In this document: positions 1 through 9,569 of the stretch, in pieces
Position numbering within the stretch: position 1 is the stretch's first letter
How the letters are laid out: every line of letters begins with the position of its first letter
Source: Anaplasmataceae bacterium AB001_6
Lineage (GTDB): Bacteria > Pseudomonadota > Alphaproteobacteria > Rickettsiales > Anaplasmataceae
Direction: 5' to 3'
DNA: 64,000 nt
Assembly: GCA_020002265.1 (NCBI GenBank)
Contig: CP048228.1
Span: 310,001-374,000, forward strand
Program-made: the position numbers and the translations under genes
Notes under the pieces: generated by a model
What the model was told of the DNA's origin: nothing
The model's input: the letters and a program-made list of their open reading frames with translations, nothing else
The model's database searches: none

Positions 1-2
1 AA

Positions 3-467
3 AGTGATGCATTATTAGATAGTTTAAAGGTTAAAGATAATCTTGCTATTGCTTTGATTAAGAGAAGAAATATGAAGAAAAAAGTAGCTATAGCAATTGC
101 TATTTCTGAGCTTAAAAATATTGGCCTTGATGAAGATGTTGCTGAATTTTATCCTAATGAATTATCAGGAGGAATGAGGAAAAGAGTTGCAGTGTTGCGT
201 AGCCTTATTATTAAGCCAAAGATTGCTATTTTTGATGAACCAACAACAGGCTTGGATCCCATCACCAATGATAAAATAAGTAAATTAATTAAACATTATA
301 TAAATAAGTATGAAATAACCGCTGTTACTATAACGCACAATGCTAAGTGCATGTATGAAGTTGGCCACAGAGTTTTATTTCTTATTGATGGGCAATTATT
401 ATGGCAAGGGGATATAAACTCATTACCTTCTGTGCAAGAACCAAAAATTCAAATGTTTTTGAGTTGA
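3..467 (+). CDS. ABC transporter ATP-binding protein, MlaF/Mkl-like (5' end outside window)
   Basis: The reading frame is open from base 3, so this is the C-terminal part of a longer gene. It shows an ABC signature (LSGGM), a Walker B with following D-loop (IFDEPTTGLDP) and a switch histidine in the ITHN segment. The residues before the first internal ATG (SDALLDSLKVKDN) match the region after the Q-loop of phospholipid-trafficking ATPases, where family members read ALFDSLTVxEN. MlaF-type ATPases energise lipid transport between the membranes together with MlaE and MlaD. Those partners would lie upstream, outside the window. The first in-frame ATG at 54 is not the true start. Confidence 0.85.
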   Translation, partial: SDALLDSLKVKDNLAIALIKRRNMKKKVAIAIAISELKNIGLDEDVAEFYPNELSGGMRKRVAVLRSLIIKPKIAIFDEPTTGLDPITNDKISKLIKHYINKYEITAVTITHNAKCMYEVGHRVLFLIDGQLLWQGDINSLPSVQEPKIQMFLS

Positions 468-560
468 ATATTCTTGTTTTATTTCTAAATCTAACTCACC
501 TTAACTTTCGTAAATCTTTATGTTAGAATTTTTTCTGATAGAATATAATTTTTTTGATAT

Positions 561-1619
561 ATGTCGTCTATATCGTATAAAAAACTGGGTATAATAGGTG
601 GGGGACAATTAGCAAGAATGATTGCCTTAAGTGCTTTTGAATTCGGTGCTAATGTACATATATATACAGATAAAAAAGATGATCCAGCATTGTTAATGAC
701 ACCTTTTGCTACTGTTGCATCTTACGATGATACTGCATCATTAGCTAAATTTGCTGCCAGCGTTGACTATCTAACTTTTGAATTTGAGAATATAACAATC
801 AATTGTTTAGATTTCTTAGAAAGGTATGATCATATTTTTCCTCATCCGAAGATTTTAAAAATCGCTCAAGATAGAACGCTAGAGAAAACATTTATCTCTG
901 ATATAGGTATAAAAACTGCACGATATGCTCCAATAAGAAATAAAAATGATATATCAAAATTTGGCTTTCCGGCATTACTAAAAACTAATAAATTAGGATA
1001 CGATGGAAAGGGGCAATATTTAATTCGCGATAATGGCCATTTGGAGAATTTTGTTTTTCCAGATTGTGATTTAATAGCAGAAGAGGTAATAGATTTTAAA
1101 AAAGAAGTGTCAATAATTGTATCCCGTGATAAGAAAGGGGAGGTGGATTTTTTCCCTGTAGCAGAAAATATACATCGCGATGGAATTTTATGTACGTCAA
1201 AAATTCCAGCAGATATTGGGAATGATCAAGTATTATTAATACAAAATTATGCCAAAAAAATAGCGATTAATATTGATTTAATTGGTATATTAGCTATTGA
1301 ATTCTTTATTGACAAGAATGAAGATATCATTGTTAATGAGATTGCTCCTAGACCACATAATACGGGGCACTGGAGTATGAATGCTTGTAATATTAGTCAA
1401 TTTGAACAATTGGTTAGAATATTATTCGGGTACAATTTGAAGAAGATAAAAAAGACGTATGATTGTATCATGGAAAATATCTTGGGGGAGGATATAAGAG
1501 ATTTGCATCCTGTGGGAGCTGATAAATATTCTTGTGACAGTCATTTTATTCATATCTATGGCAAAGAAAAAATAAGTGATAGAAGAAAAATGGCTCATGT
1601 TAATAAGTGTGCATTATAA
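561..1619 (+). CDS. purK: N5-carboxyaminoimidazole ribonucleotide synthase (PurK)
   Basis: PurK uses ATP and bicarbonate to carboxylate AIR in de novo purine synthesis. The 352-residue length is normal. The N-terminal nucleotide-binding motif GGGQLAR is at residues 13-19. The ATP-grasp core includes LGYDGKGQ, and the family-typical NEIAPRPHNTGHW segment lies near residue 260. The stop is four bases before a possible TTG start of lgt, so the two genes are probably co-transcribed. Together with guaA later in the window, it indicates a purine pathway that Rickettsia lacks but some other Rickettsiales keep. Confidence 0.93.
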   Translation: MSSISYKKLGIIGGGQLARMIALSAFEFGANVHIYTDKKDDPALLMTPFATVASYDDTASLAKFAASVDYLTFEFENITINCLDFLERYDHIFPHPKILKIAQDRTLEKTFISDIGIKTARYAPIRNKNDISKFGFPALLKTNKLGYDGKGQYLIRDNGHLENFVFPDCDLIAEEVIDFKKEVSIIVSRDKKGEVDFFPVAENIHRDGILCTSKIPADIGNDQVLLIQNYAKKIAINIDLIGILAIEFFIDKNEDIIVNEIAPRPHNTGHWSMNACNISQFEQLVRILFGYNLKKIKKTYDCIMENILGEDIRDLHPVGADKYSCDSHFIHIYGKEKISDRRKMAHVNKCAL

Positions 1620-1637
1620 ATTTTGAATTTTTTGCGT

Positions 1638-2450
1638 ATGGTTATAGAAGTTCCTTTTTTCAATCCAATTGCTATAGATTTTGGATGGGTTAATATTCGC
1701 TGGTATGCGATTTTGCTTTTAATAGGTGGATTTGTATGCTGCTTTAAGGTTTCTAAAGATATGAAAGCATCCCGAGACTTTTTTGAAGATTCTATATTCT
1801 TTTCTTTTGTTTATGGTGTTTTGTTTGCAAGATTATTCTTCATAATTTTTTATGGAGCAAAATATTTTATGCACCATCCGGTAGAAATTTTCTATATTTG
1901 GCGAGGAGGTCTTTCGTTTCATGGTGGAGTATTTGGTGGTGCTATTGCTGTTTATCACATGAGTGCAAAATACCAGATCACGTTTTTTAGACTATTAGAT
2001 AGTTTGGTTTGTATAGTGCCTTTTGCTATTTTTTTAGGAAGAATTGCCAATTTAATTAATAATGAATTGATTGGGAGAGAATCTGACTTTATATTGGCTG
2101 TTAGTTATATTAATGAAGGAGTAGCGCGCCATCCTAGTCAATTATACGAAGCTTTTCTTGAAGGTTTGCTATTGCTATTTATAATGAATGTTATAAAAAA
2201 TAAGTATAGGCCAGCAAAAGATGGGGTTTTATCATACCTATTTTTCTTTCTTTATTCTTTTTTTCGTATACTTTGTGAATTATTTAGACAACCTGATCCA
2301 CAAGTTGGCTATATTTTATGGGATAAAGTAACAATGGGACAGGTTCTTAATTTACCGTTGGTGCTCTTAGGGTTAATTATGATGTATATAGTGCATTTTA
2401 AACGATCAAATCTTTGTGCTTCACAGAAAACAAACAAAGTGCATCTGTAA
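1638..2450 (+). CDS. lgt: Prolipoprotein diacylglyceryl transferase (Lgt)
   Basis: Lgt transfers diacylglycerol to the lipobox cysteine of prolipoproteins in the inner membrane, the first step of lipoprotein maturation. Supporting motifs are NIRWYAI at the N-terminus, GGLSFHGGVFGG, the signature-like GRIANLINNELIG and RHPSQLYEA, with several hydrophobic segments between them. The length of about 270 residues is typical. A TTG at 1623 would add five residues. The ATG at 1638 is preferred because the next residues (MVIEVPFFNPIA) match the usual Lgt beginning. Neither start has a clear Shine-Dalgarno sequence. It follows purK directly. Confidence 0.93.
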   Translation: MVIEVPFFNPIAIDFGWVNIRWYAILLLIGGFVCCFKVSKDMKASRDFFEDSIFFSFVYGVLFARLFFIIFYGAKYFMHHPVEIFYIWRGGLSFHGGVFGGAIAVYHMSAKYQITFFRLLDSLVCIVPFAIFLGRIANLINNELIGRESDFILAVSYINEGVARHPSQLYEAFLEGLLLLFIMNVIKNKYRPAKDGVLSYLFFFLYSFFRILCELFRQPDPQVGYILWDKVTMGQVLNLPLVLLGLIMMYIVHFKRSNLCASQKTNKVHL

Positions 2451-2595
2451 ATAAATATAGGGGATTTATTTGCTGATATGAAACTTTACTGTATCAATAT
2501 ATGCTTCGTTTGAATAAATCCATGAATGCCTATATTGTTAAGGTTTTTCATGCTTAATTATTGAGTAAGCGATGCAGTAATTATTATTCTTCATA

Positions 2596-3666
2596 CTAAG
2601 CATTGTGTAAGAATTCGATTATATCGCCATCTTGCACTATATATTCTTTCCCTTCAGTACGCATTTTCCCTTGATTCTTGCATGCTGTTTCTCCGCCAAA
2701 ATCTATAAAATCTTTATAAGAGATAACATTTGCTCTTATAAACATTTTTTCAAAATCAGAGTGTATTTTTCCAGCTGCTATAGGTGCAGTGCTATTAGAC
2801 TTTGTTGCCCATGCCCTAGTTTCTTTTTCACCTGAGGTAAAAAAAGTTATCATCTGTAATAATCTGAAGCTTTCTTGTATTAACGTTGTAAGGCCAGATT
2901 GCTCAAGGCCGATATCTTTTAAGAATTCTAGTCTCTCTGCTAAATCTTCTAGAAGAGTTATCTCATATTCTATATTAGCAGATATGATAGCTATTGGCGC
3001 TTTTATCTCTTTTTTTCTAAGATATTCCTTGACCTCATTGACCAATTTATTCCCATCTTTAGCTGAATTTTCATCTACATTACAGCAATACATTACTGGT
3101 TTATCGGTAATTAGGTTCAAATCTTTTACTTCATTCCTATATTTGCTGTTTATTACTAACGTCCCATTATTAAGATCACTTAGTAATTTTTCTAACGTAG
3201 ATTTTGCATAACCACCGCTATTTTTTTTAGTCAATTGTTTTTCTATTGTTTGCATATCTGCAATTATTAGCTCAGTCTCGATAATCTCAATATCTTCAAT
3301 GGGTAATATAGTGTTATTTGTATGTTGGATATTTTTATCTTCAAAGCAGCGTACCATATGTATTATTGCATCAACTTCTCTTATATGGGATAAAAATTTA
3401 TTCCCCAAGCCTTCTCCTTTCGATGCACCTTTTACAAGACCAGCAATATCAACAATCTTTATCTGATTTGCTATAATTTTTTTTGATTTTGATATGTCAG
3501 AGACCTTTTCTAGCCTTATATCTGGAACAGGTACTATTCCAATATTTGGTTCAATTGTACAAAAGGGATAATTAGCTGCTTCAGCATTTTGCGTTTCTGT
3601 AATTGCATTAAAAAGAGTTGATTTTCCTACGTTAGGAAGACCTACTATTCCACAAGAAAAGCCCAT
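2596..3666 (-). CDS. ychF: Redox-regulated ATPase YchF (Obg-family, OLA1-like)
   Basis: YchF is an ATP-preferring P-loop protein of the Obg family linked to ribosomes and stress responses. The P-loop GLPNVGKST is at residues 9-17. A switch segment (DIAGLVKGASKGEGLGNKFL) follows, and the base-specificity loop reads NVDE instead of the GTPase NKxD, as in the family. The C-terminal TGS-like domain (SDFEKMFIRANVISYKDF, EGKEYIVQDGDIIEF) is complete. At 356 residues it is slightly shorter than the 363 common in E. coli. It is convergent with lgt. Confidence 0.95.
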   Translation of the reverse strand: MGFSCGIVGLPNVGKSTLFNAITETQNAEAANYPFCTIEPNIGIVPVPDIRLEKVSDISKSKKIIANQIKIVDIAGLVKGASKGEGLGNKFLSHIREVDAIIHMVRCFEDKNIQHTNNTILPIEDIEIIETELIIADMQTIEKQLTKKNSGGYAKSTLEKLLSDLNNGTLVINSKYRNEVKDLNLITDKPVMYCCNVDENSAKDGNKLVNEVKEYLRKKEIKAPIAIISANIEYEITLLEDLAERLEFLKDIGLEQSGLTTLIQESFRLLQMITFFTSGEKETRAWATKSNSTAPIAAGKIHSDFEKMFIRANVISYKDFIDFGGETACKNQGKMRTEGKEYIVQDGDIIEFLHNA

Positions 3667-3827
3667 AATCAGAATTAATATTATATGTTTAAAGGTATAT
3701 TGTAACTAATGATGATGATATATGTAAATTCTTTTATTTGCATTCAATGATTGAGAATTATGTAATACCTGCTATTTTATGTTAAAATATTATTAACTAT
3801 TTTTTTAATTTAGACTGGAAATTGTTC

Positions 3828-3908
3828 ATGTTTACATCTTGGGCTGCTTTGGGGTGTTTTGCTTTTGTTGTTTATTTGTTATTAAAAATGGCATCAGATG
3901 GCAGATAA
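3828..3908 (+). CDS. Possible 26-residue membrane peptide upstream of mnmG
   Basis: A short ATG-TAA frame encodes a peptide with one hydrophobic segment (LGCFAFVVYLLLKM) followed by a short charged tail. It ends six bases before the mnmG start. No family was recognised. It resembles tiny single-span membrane proteins in general layout only. It may be a chance frame, or a leader whose translation couples to mnmG. Confidence 0.25.
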   Translation: MFTSWAALGCFAFVVYLLLKMASDGR

Positions 3909-3914
3909 AATTTT

Positions 3915-5804
3915 ATGCAATGTCTTAATGTTAATAAATCTTATGAAATAATTGTTATCGGAGGGGGCCATGCCGGCTGTGAGGCAGTGGCTGCTGCTGC
4001 ACGTATGGGTGTTCCTTCTCTTCTTATTACAACAAAAATTGATGCTATTGCGCAGATGTCTTGTAATACTTCGATAGGAGGAATTGGTAAAGGCATCATA
4101 GTTAAAGAAATAGATGCGCTTGATGGTTTGATGGCGAAAATAACAGATTATTCCAGTATTCATTCTCGTATTTTGAATGGAAGTAAAGGAACTGCTGTCT
4201 GGGGCCCCAGAGCACAAGCTGATAAAGATCTATATAAAAAACATATGCAAGAGGTGTTGTCAAATTATCCTCTTGTTGAATTATTAGAAGATGAAGTTGT
4301 ATCGTTAATTGTAGAGAACAATACAGCTGTTGGAGTTAAATTAAAATATAATGATATTATCAAGGCAGGAGCTATTATTGTTTCTGCTGGTACGTTCTTA
4401 AATGGAACATTGCATATAGGAAATAAAGTATCTGAAGGTGGAAGAAGAGGTGACCCTGCTGTAGCTGGATTATCAGATAGTATAAGGTCTTTGGGTTTTA
4501 ATATGTCACGTCTGAAGACTGGAACACCTCCCAGACTTTATTCTGATACTATCAATTGGGATGTCTTAGAGCCTCAACGTGGAGATGCAATTATTCGTCC
4601 TTTTTCATATATGAATGATTCTGTATCACAGAAGCAAGTATCCTGTTATATAGCAAGAACCAATATTAAAACTCACGATATTATAAGATCTAACTTACCT
4701 TTATCAGCGATGAGTATTAGTATTAATTCTAAAGGACCCAGATATTGCCCCTCTATAGAAGAAAAAATAAGACGCTTTGCTGATAGAGATTCACATCAAA
4801 TATTCCTTGAACCTGAAGGCTTAAAAAGTGACTTGATTTATCCTAGTGGGATTTCTAATTCTTTACCTGAAAATATACAAGATGAATTTTTACGTACTAT
4901 TGTTGGCTTAGAAAATGTTAAGGTTGCTCACTATGGATATCATGTAGAATATGATTATATAGATCCTCGGGAGCTATTTCTGACTTTGGAAACAAAAAAG
5001 GTTTCGCGATTGTATTTGGCTGGCCAGATTAATGGAACTACAGGCTATGAGGAAGCAGCGGCTCAAGGTTTAATTGCTGGTGTTAACGCCGCTTTAAAAA
5101 TTAAGGGTGAAGATAAAGATTTTATTATGGATCGCTCAGAATCGTATATTGGCGTTATGATAGATGATTTAGTAAGACTAGGGAATAATGGAGAGCCGTA
5201 TAGGATGTTTACATCTCGTGCGGAATACCGTCTGAACCTTCGTGCCGATAATGCAGATCAAAGATTGACCACAAAGGCTTTTGATTATGGTTGTGTTAAT
5301 AATGAAAGATATAATCATTGTGTAATAAAATATCAAGCAGTTGAAGCATTAATTAATCAAATGAAAAATAACTCTTTTGTTAGTAATGCTTTATTAAAGA
5401 GCAAAAATTTTAAAAGGACTATTCGTAACGGAACTACTATAAATGCATTTGATTTCTTAGGTTTTAGTGATATATCTTCCAAAGATATAGATTATATCTT
5501 TCCGCAACTTGATTTATTATCTCTAAGTACAGATAAATTAGATAATTTGGTTAGCAGAGCCAAATATGCTCCATATTTAGTACGTCAAAGGGAAGATATA
5601 GATATATTCCAACGTGAAGAGACGGTTAAAATACCTGATGATATAGATTATGATAACATCAAAAGTTTATCGTCTGAAGTAATTGATATATTAAAACGTA
5701 TACGCCCAACAAACATTGGGATAGCAAAAAGAATTCCAGGAATTACGCCTGCCGCTGTTATTGCAATAATGGTACATTTAAAGAAATCTAAGATACACTC
5801 TTAA
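3915..5804 (+). CDS. mnmG: tRNA uridine-5-carboxymethylaminomethyl modification enzyme MnmG (GidA)
   Basis: MnmG, with MnmE, installs the cmnm5 group at wobble U34 of several tRNAs using FAD. The 629-residue length equals that of the E. coli enzyme. The FAD-binding motif GGGHAGCEA is at residues 16-24. Further family blocks are [34 protein letters not shown] and the C-terminal IPGITPAAV. The protein appears intact throughout. It is divergent from ychF and followed by the unusual protein at 5923. Confidence 0.97.
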   Translation: MQCLNVNKSYEIIVIGGGHAGCEAVAAAARMGVPSLLITTKIDAIAQMSCNTSIGGIGKGIIVKEIDALDGLMAKITDYSSIHSRILNGSKGTAVWGPRAQADKDLYKKHMQEVLSNYPLVELLEDEVVSLIVENNTAVGVKLKYNDIIKAGAIIVSAGTFLNGTLHIGNKVSEGGRRGDPAVAGLSDSIRSLGFNMSRLKTGTPPRLYSDTINWDVLEPQRGDAIIRPFSYMNDSVSQKQVSCYIARTNIKTHDIIRSNLPLSAMSISINSKGPRYCPSIEEKIRRFADRDSHQIFLEPEGLKSDLIYPSGISNSLPENIQDEFLRTIVGLENVKVAHYGYHVEYDYIDPRELFLTLETKKVSRLYLAGQINGTTGYEEAAAQGLIAGVNAALKIKGEDKDFIMDRSESYIGVMIDDLVRLGNNGEPYRMFTSRAEYRLNLRADNADQRLTTKAFDYGCVNNERYNHCVIKYQAVEALINQMKNNSFVSNALLKSKNFKRTIRNGTTINAFDFLGFSDISSKDIDYIFPQLDLLSLSTDKLDNLVSRAKYAPYLVRQREDIDIFQREETVKIPDDIDYDNIKSLSSEVIDILKRIRPTNIGIAKRIPGITPAAVIAIMVHLKKSKIHS

Positions 5805-5883
5805 ACAATTTTTCTGGGACTTATTTCTTAAAATTGTTCATTTTATAGTTAAAACATTAACATTATTTTAACTATATTAAAGA

Positions 5884-5913
5884 TATAATTATGATATAAG
5901 ATAATAAAGGAGG
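5884..5913 (+). promoter_or_regulatory. -10-like element and strong Shine-Dalgarno before the 5923 gene
   Basis: A TATAAT hexamer lies at 5884-5889 and a near-consensus AGGAGG at 5908-5913, nine bases before the ATG at 5923. Most genes in this window have weak or no Shine-Dalgarno, so this gene looks set up for strong translation. No good -35 at 17-bp spacing was found, so the promoter part is tentative. The ribosome site is clear. Confidence 0.5.
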
Positions 5914-5922
5914 ATTTAGTTT

Positions 5923-6579
5923 ATGGTGATACCTAAAAATTCAAAAGAAGAAGATCTTTCAGCAAATAGCCGTTCCAGTGGAATTTTTATGAAAATTGGC
6001 AATTTTTTGCGAAGTATAGCCAAGGGTATAATGAGTGCATTGGTAGCTGTTAAAAGAACACTAGGTTTTGGTAATCAAGATATAAGCAAGACATCAATGG
6101 AAGAGTTTAGACCTTCTGCTCCTTCTGCAGAAGATGTCCTAGAACTTTCTGATGAAAAAGAGAGATTATACCCAAGGTTACCTGTAGAAGATGAGGATAT
6201 TGCAAAATTTTCTAGTCAGGGTCCTAAGGTAATGAAAGAAGAAGAGTTTAATACTCCTGATGGTGTGAGTGCAGCTATTGATAACTTACAGCGTCAGAAT
6301 TTTATGCTGTTTAATGCTATTAATGCTTTATGGCAAGTACATTACGAAGTTTTAGATAAAGTGTGTAGGTTGAACATTGCTGGACCTCCAAGGTATAGTG
6401 AATTTCCTGATAATCCACCAGCTTATGAAGATGTTGTAAAAGCAGATAAAATTGAGAAAAATGCAGCAGTAAGCAACAATCCATCTTCTGATATAGAATC
6501 TGGTGATGTATCGCAGGTTGATTCTGATGCCGAAATGCTTCGTTCACAGAGAGATGCAATAAGAAGGCATTCAAGATAG
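5923..6579 (+). CDS. Candidate effector with PSAP, LYPxL and two PPxY late-domain motifs
   Basis: No homologue was recognised for this 218-residue protein. Residues 21-50 are basic and amphipathic or hydrophobic (IFMKIGNFLRSIAKG onward), suited to membrane contact, with no cleavable signal peptide. An acidic, proline-containing region follows and carries PSAP at 64-67, LYPRL at 82-86, PPRY at 155-158 and PPAY at 165-168, the last followed by EDV. These match the three known classes of viral late-domain peptides: P[ST]AP binds TSG101, LYPxnL binds ALIX, and PPxY binds NEDD4-family WW domains. Between them, residues 113-150 may form helices. The tail is polar with acidic and arginine-rich ends. 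I infer a host-directed protein that recruits ESCRT or ubiquitin ligases. Motif presence is observed; function is not shown. Confidence 0.6.
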   Translation: MVIPKNSKEEDLSANSRSSGIFMKIGNFLRSIAKGIMSALVAVKRTLGFGNQDISKTSMEEFRPSAPSAEDVLELSDEKERLYPRLPVEDEDIAKFSSQGPKVMKEEEFNTPDGVSAAIDNLQRQNFMLFNAINALWQVHYEVLDKVCRLNIAGPPRYSEFPDNPPAYEDVVKADKIEKNAAVSNNPSSDIESGDVSQVDSDAEMLRSQRDAIRRHSR

Positions 6580-6729
6580 AAGAAGTTTTTTTCATATATT
6601 ATTATAAAATATGATCTTAAAAAAATACCTTTGTTTAAGACGCTAGTTACTTTTCTTATTCAGATTTGATTTTTGTTTTTAGCAAAAGAATATAAAGAAC
6701 ATCTTTGGATTTTGTCTCATGGACGATTT

Positions 6730-8835
6730 CTAACTAAATTCTAGAGGGTTAATATCTATTCTTGTTTTTATGTCTTTATTTAGCGCTTTTGCTTTTTCTG
6801 ATATAGTATTCAAATTTTTGTGTATGTTGAAATCCCTAGGGTATATAAGTAGTATTCTGACTCTGTATCTGCATCTCATTTTTCGTATAGGAGCAATTGA
6901 TGGCCCTAGTGTCATGATTTGTTCTTTCTCTATTATCTTTTTTATTATAGATGCAAATTGTAGAGTTTTTTCCTCATTTTTACCAGAAAAAATTATCGCC
7001 GTAGCGCGTGTATAAGGCGGCATACCATATTTCTTTCTTTCAGATAATTCTTGTTTGTACAGTATATCTCGATTGAGATTTAGTATTGCTTGTATTACTT
7101 TATTTTCTGGTTGAAAAGTCTGTATAATGGCACTTGCTGATAACATCTTTTCTCTTCCGGCACGTCCTATGACTTGTGTTAACAATTGGAAAGTTTTTTC
7201 TGTGTTTCTTAGATCAATACTGGAGACATTATTATCACCATCTATTACTCCAATTAGCTCTATTTTGGAAAAGTGATATCCTTTTGATATTAATTGTGTT
7301 CCTATTATTATATCTACTTGCTGATTTTCAATGCCTTCTAAGGCTTTTGCTTTTAATTTTTTATTGTATATAGTATCGCTACTTAAAATAGAATATTGCG
7401 CTTGCGGAAATAAGATGTTAATTTCCTGAGCTATTTTTTCTATACCAGGGCCATGATCTATTATTGAATCTACGGTATTGCATTTTTTACAATCAGAGGT
7501 AAAAATCTCATTGTATCCGCATAAATGACATATCAATTTCTGTTCTTTTTTATGGTAATTTAAAAAGCTAGAGCAGAATCTACATTTTACTTTTGTTCCA
7601 CATTTGTTACATAAAATAATCGGAGCAAAACCTCTTTTATTTATAAATAGAAGTACTTGATTGTTTCTATTTAATGTATTTTTTATTGCTTCATATAAAG
7701 GTTCTGAAATATTTTTAGTTTTCATTTTTGTTTTACGCATATCAACAGCGTGAAACGAAGGCATTTGAATATCTTGGAATCTACTTTTTATTTGATAATA
7801 ATCGTATTTTTTTTGCTCTGCTTGATATATTGATTCTAATGAAGGTGTTGCTGAGCTTAATATTACCGGTATTTTCTTTATTTTACTCAGCATTATTGCC
7901 ATATCTCTTGTGTTTATTGAGCTATTGGTATCTTTCAATGATGTATCGTGCTCTTCATCTACAACTATTACACTTATATTTTTATATGGTAAGAATAACG
8001 CAGATCTTGTGCCTATTATAATCATCTTCTCTCCAATTATTATTTTATCCCATAATATGCTTTTTTGATGCTCTGAAATTCCCGAATGCCATTCTTGTAT
8101 TATAGATTTAGGAGTTATATATTTTCTGATATTTTGTATCAAATGAACGGTCAAGGCTATCTCTGGGATTAATATAAGGGCTTGTTTGGGTATGTGGCTA
8201 TTTAATAATTCTGATATTATAGAAATATATATAGCTGTTTTTCCCGAGCCTGTGACACCATCTATTAGTGATACTTTGAAATTATCTTGATATTTTATAA
8301 TACTATTTTTTATTTCTTCTTGTTTTGGTTCAAGGATATAGGCTAATTCAATTGTATGGTTACTGTGATTTATTGGGGATATTATCAAATCTCCTTTTTT
8401 TATCATTTTATGGATACTGCTTATTCGCATTTCTTTAATAGCATCCCTAGTTGTTGTTTGACTGTTTTTTTCAATAGTCTTTTTTATTTTATGTTTTAAC
8501 GTAGAATCACAAGAAATGATTCCTATATCAATGATGTCCTTTATTAAGAAAGATTGAAGTATATTACCTAAGCTTATCAGATTATATTGTGCTACAAATT
8601 TTATAAATTTAATAATTTCTGATGTGAAAATAACTTCTTTATAGGGGTGTGTGATATCCTTTATTATGTAATTTTTTCCTTGAGGTTGTATAGTTTGTTT
8701 TTTAATTATCAGTCCATTTATGATCCTGTCTGCAAAATCTATTTTGACTATCTGCCCAATAGATAGTTCGCTATGATATTTATAAGTAAATGTTTGATTT
8801 AGATTTTGTGATACTAAGATTTCAAAGTAATACAT
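6730..8835 (-). CDS. priA: Primosomal replication restart helicase PriA
   Basis: PriA reloads the replicative helicase at stalled forks. Visible parts are the N-terminal DNA-binding domain, Walker A (GVTGSGKTAIY), the DEEHD motif II, a zinc-binding segment with paired CxxC motifs (CNKCGTKVKCRFC, CHLCG, CKKC), and helicase motifs such as IGTQLISKGYHF and QVIGRAGR. The length of about 700 residues is normal. The ATG at 8835 (MYYFEILVS) fits the family better than the upstream ATG at 8847, which adds four residues and overlaps the upstream gene. It is probably transcribed with the preceding minus-strand exported protein. Confidence 0.95.
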   Translation of the reverse strand: MYYFEILVSQNLNQTFTYKYHSELSIGQIVKIDFADRIINGLIIKKQTIQPQGKNYIIKDITHPYKEVIFTSEIIKFIKFVAQYNLISLGNILQSFLIKDIIDIGIISCDSTLKHKIKKTIEKNSQTTTRDAIKEMRISSIHKMIKKGDLIISPINHSNHTIELAYILEPKQEEIKNSIIKYQDNFKVSLIDGVTGSGKTAIYISIISELLNSHIPKQALILIPEIALTVHLIQNIRKYITPKSIIQEWHSGISEHQKSILWDKIIIGEKMIIIGTRSALFLPYKNISVIVVDEEHDTSLKDTNSSINTRDMAIMLSKIKKIPVILSSATPSLESIYQAEQKKYDYYQIKSRFQDIQMPSFHAVDMRKTKMKTKNISEPLYEAIKNTLNRNNQVLLFINKRGFAPIILCNKCGTKVKCRFCSSFLNYHKKEQKLICHLCGYNEIFTSDCKKCNTVDSIIDHGPGIEKIAQEINILFPQAQYSILSSDTIYNKKLKAKALEGIENQQVDIIIGTQLISKGYHFSKIELIGVIDGDNNVSSIDLRNTEKTFQLLTQVIGRAGREKMLSASAIIQTFQPENKVIQAILNLNRDILYKQELSERKKYGMPPYTRATAIIFSGKNEEKTLQFASIIKKIIEKEQIMTLGPSIAPIRKMRCRYRVRILLIYPRDFNIHKNLNTISEKAKALNKDIKTRIDINPLEFS

Positions 8836-8836
8836 T

Positions 8837-9541
8837 TTATATATCAACTATTCCCTTTATTAGTGCCATGAAGTTATCTATGATGCATTTATTTTCTTCA
8901 GGGGCTAAAAATGATAATTCAATTGCTTCTCTAAACAAAATAGTATACGAATTATTACTCAGGCTTTCTGTTATATCTACGCTCACGTTATGCGGATTAA
9001 TCCCGACTATTCTATATATTTCTTTTTGTTTTAAAAATTGATCCACTTTTATTAATGGGATATTTGTATTCAGAGATTCAAAATATATCCAGCCATTTGT
9101 ATCATAGATATTACATTTAACATCATTTATATATTTTGCTAAATAAGATATAGGATTTAGCTTCAACATATTTATATTATTTGTAGTATTTGGTGTATCT
9201 TGTTTTACGTTTTCAATATCAAGCCAATATAGTGTTGCATAACCAGATGTTATTACAGGCTTTTTGAACTTTTTTATATTGTTTATTGCTTCTTCAATTT
9301 TTATATTGTTATTTGGATCATTACCACCAAAAATTATTATTAGATCAACAGCTGGGTCTAAATTCTCATATTGGATCTGTGATGTTACATCTATTATATT
9401 GAAGTCTTTTAGAATTTCTATAATGTGTTCATCATCTATGATGTTACTATAATTTGCTAAACCTATAAATTGAGCATTAACATTATCGATTGAGATAAAA
9501 AGTATAAGAAATATTATAAGATACTTAGCTTTCTTAAACAT
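8837..9541 (-). CDS. Exported protein, possibly class I amidotransferase-like fold
   Basis: The N-terminus is a clear signal peptide (MFKKAKYLIIFLILFISI, then NVNA), so the product should be secreted or periplasmic. The next 100 residues alternate predicted strands and helices: FIGLANYSN, then VDLIIIFGG with DPNNN, then KKPVITSGYA. This order recalls class I glutamine-amidotransferase-like or BPL_N-type proteins, where an IFGGxDP-like turn is common. The nucleophile position reads SGYA, so no catalytic cysteine is evident. Function is unknown and the fold assignment is weak. It is adjacent to priA with essentially no spacing. Confidence 0.5.
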   Translation of the reverse strand: MFKKAKYLIIFLILFISIDNVNAQFIGLANYSNIIDDEHIIEILKDFNIIDVTSQIQYENLDPAVDLIIIFGGNDPNNNIKIEEAINNIKKFKKPVITSGYATLYWLDIENVKQDTPNTTNNINMLKLNPISYLAKYINDVKCNIYDTNGWIYFESLNTNIPLIKVDQFLKQKEIYRIVGINPHNVSVDITESLSNNSYTILFREAIELSFLAPEENKCIIDNFMALIKGIVDI

Positions 9542-9569
9542 TTGATTTTTTTATAAGAAAAAATAATGC

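Noticed and set aside
54-467. Independent 137-residue ATPase starting at 54.
   Set aside because: The frame is open to the window edge and the upstream residues match the family, so this is the end of a truncated-by-window gene.
6580-6729. Rho-independent terminator between the 5923 gene and priA.
   Set aside because: A weak CATAT/ATATG pairing is present, but it is all A/T and lacks a GC stem, so it was not scored as a terminator.
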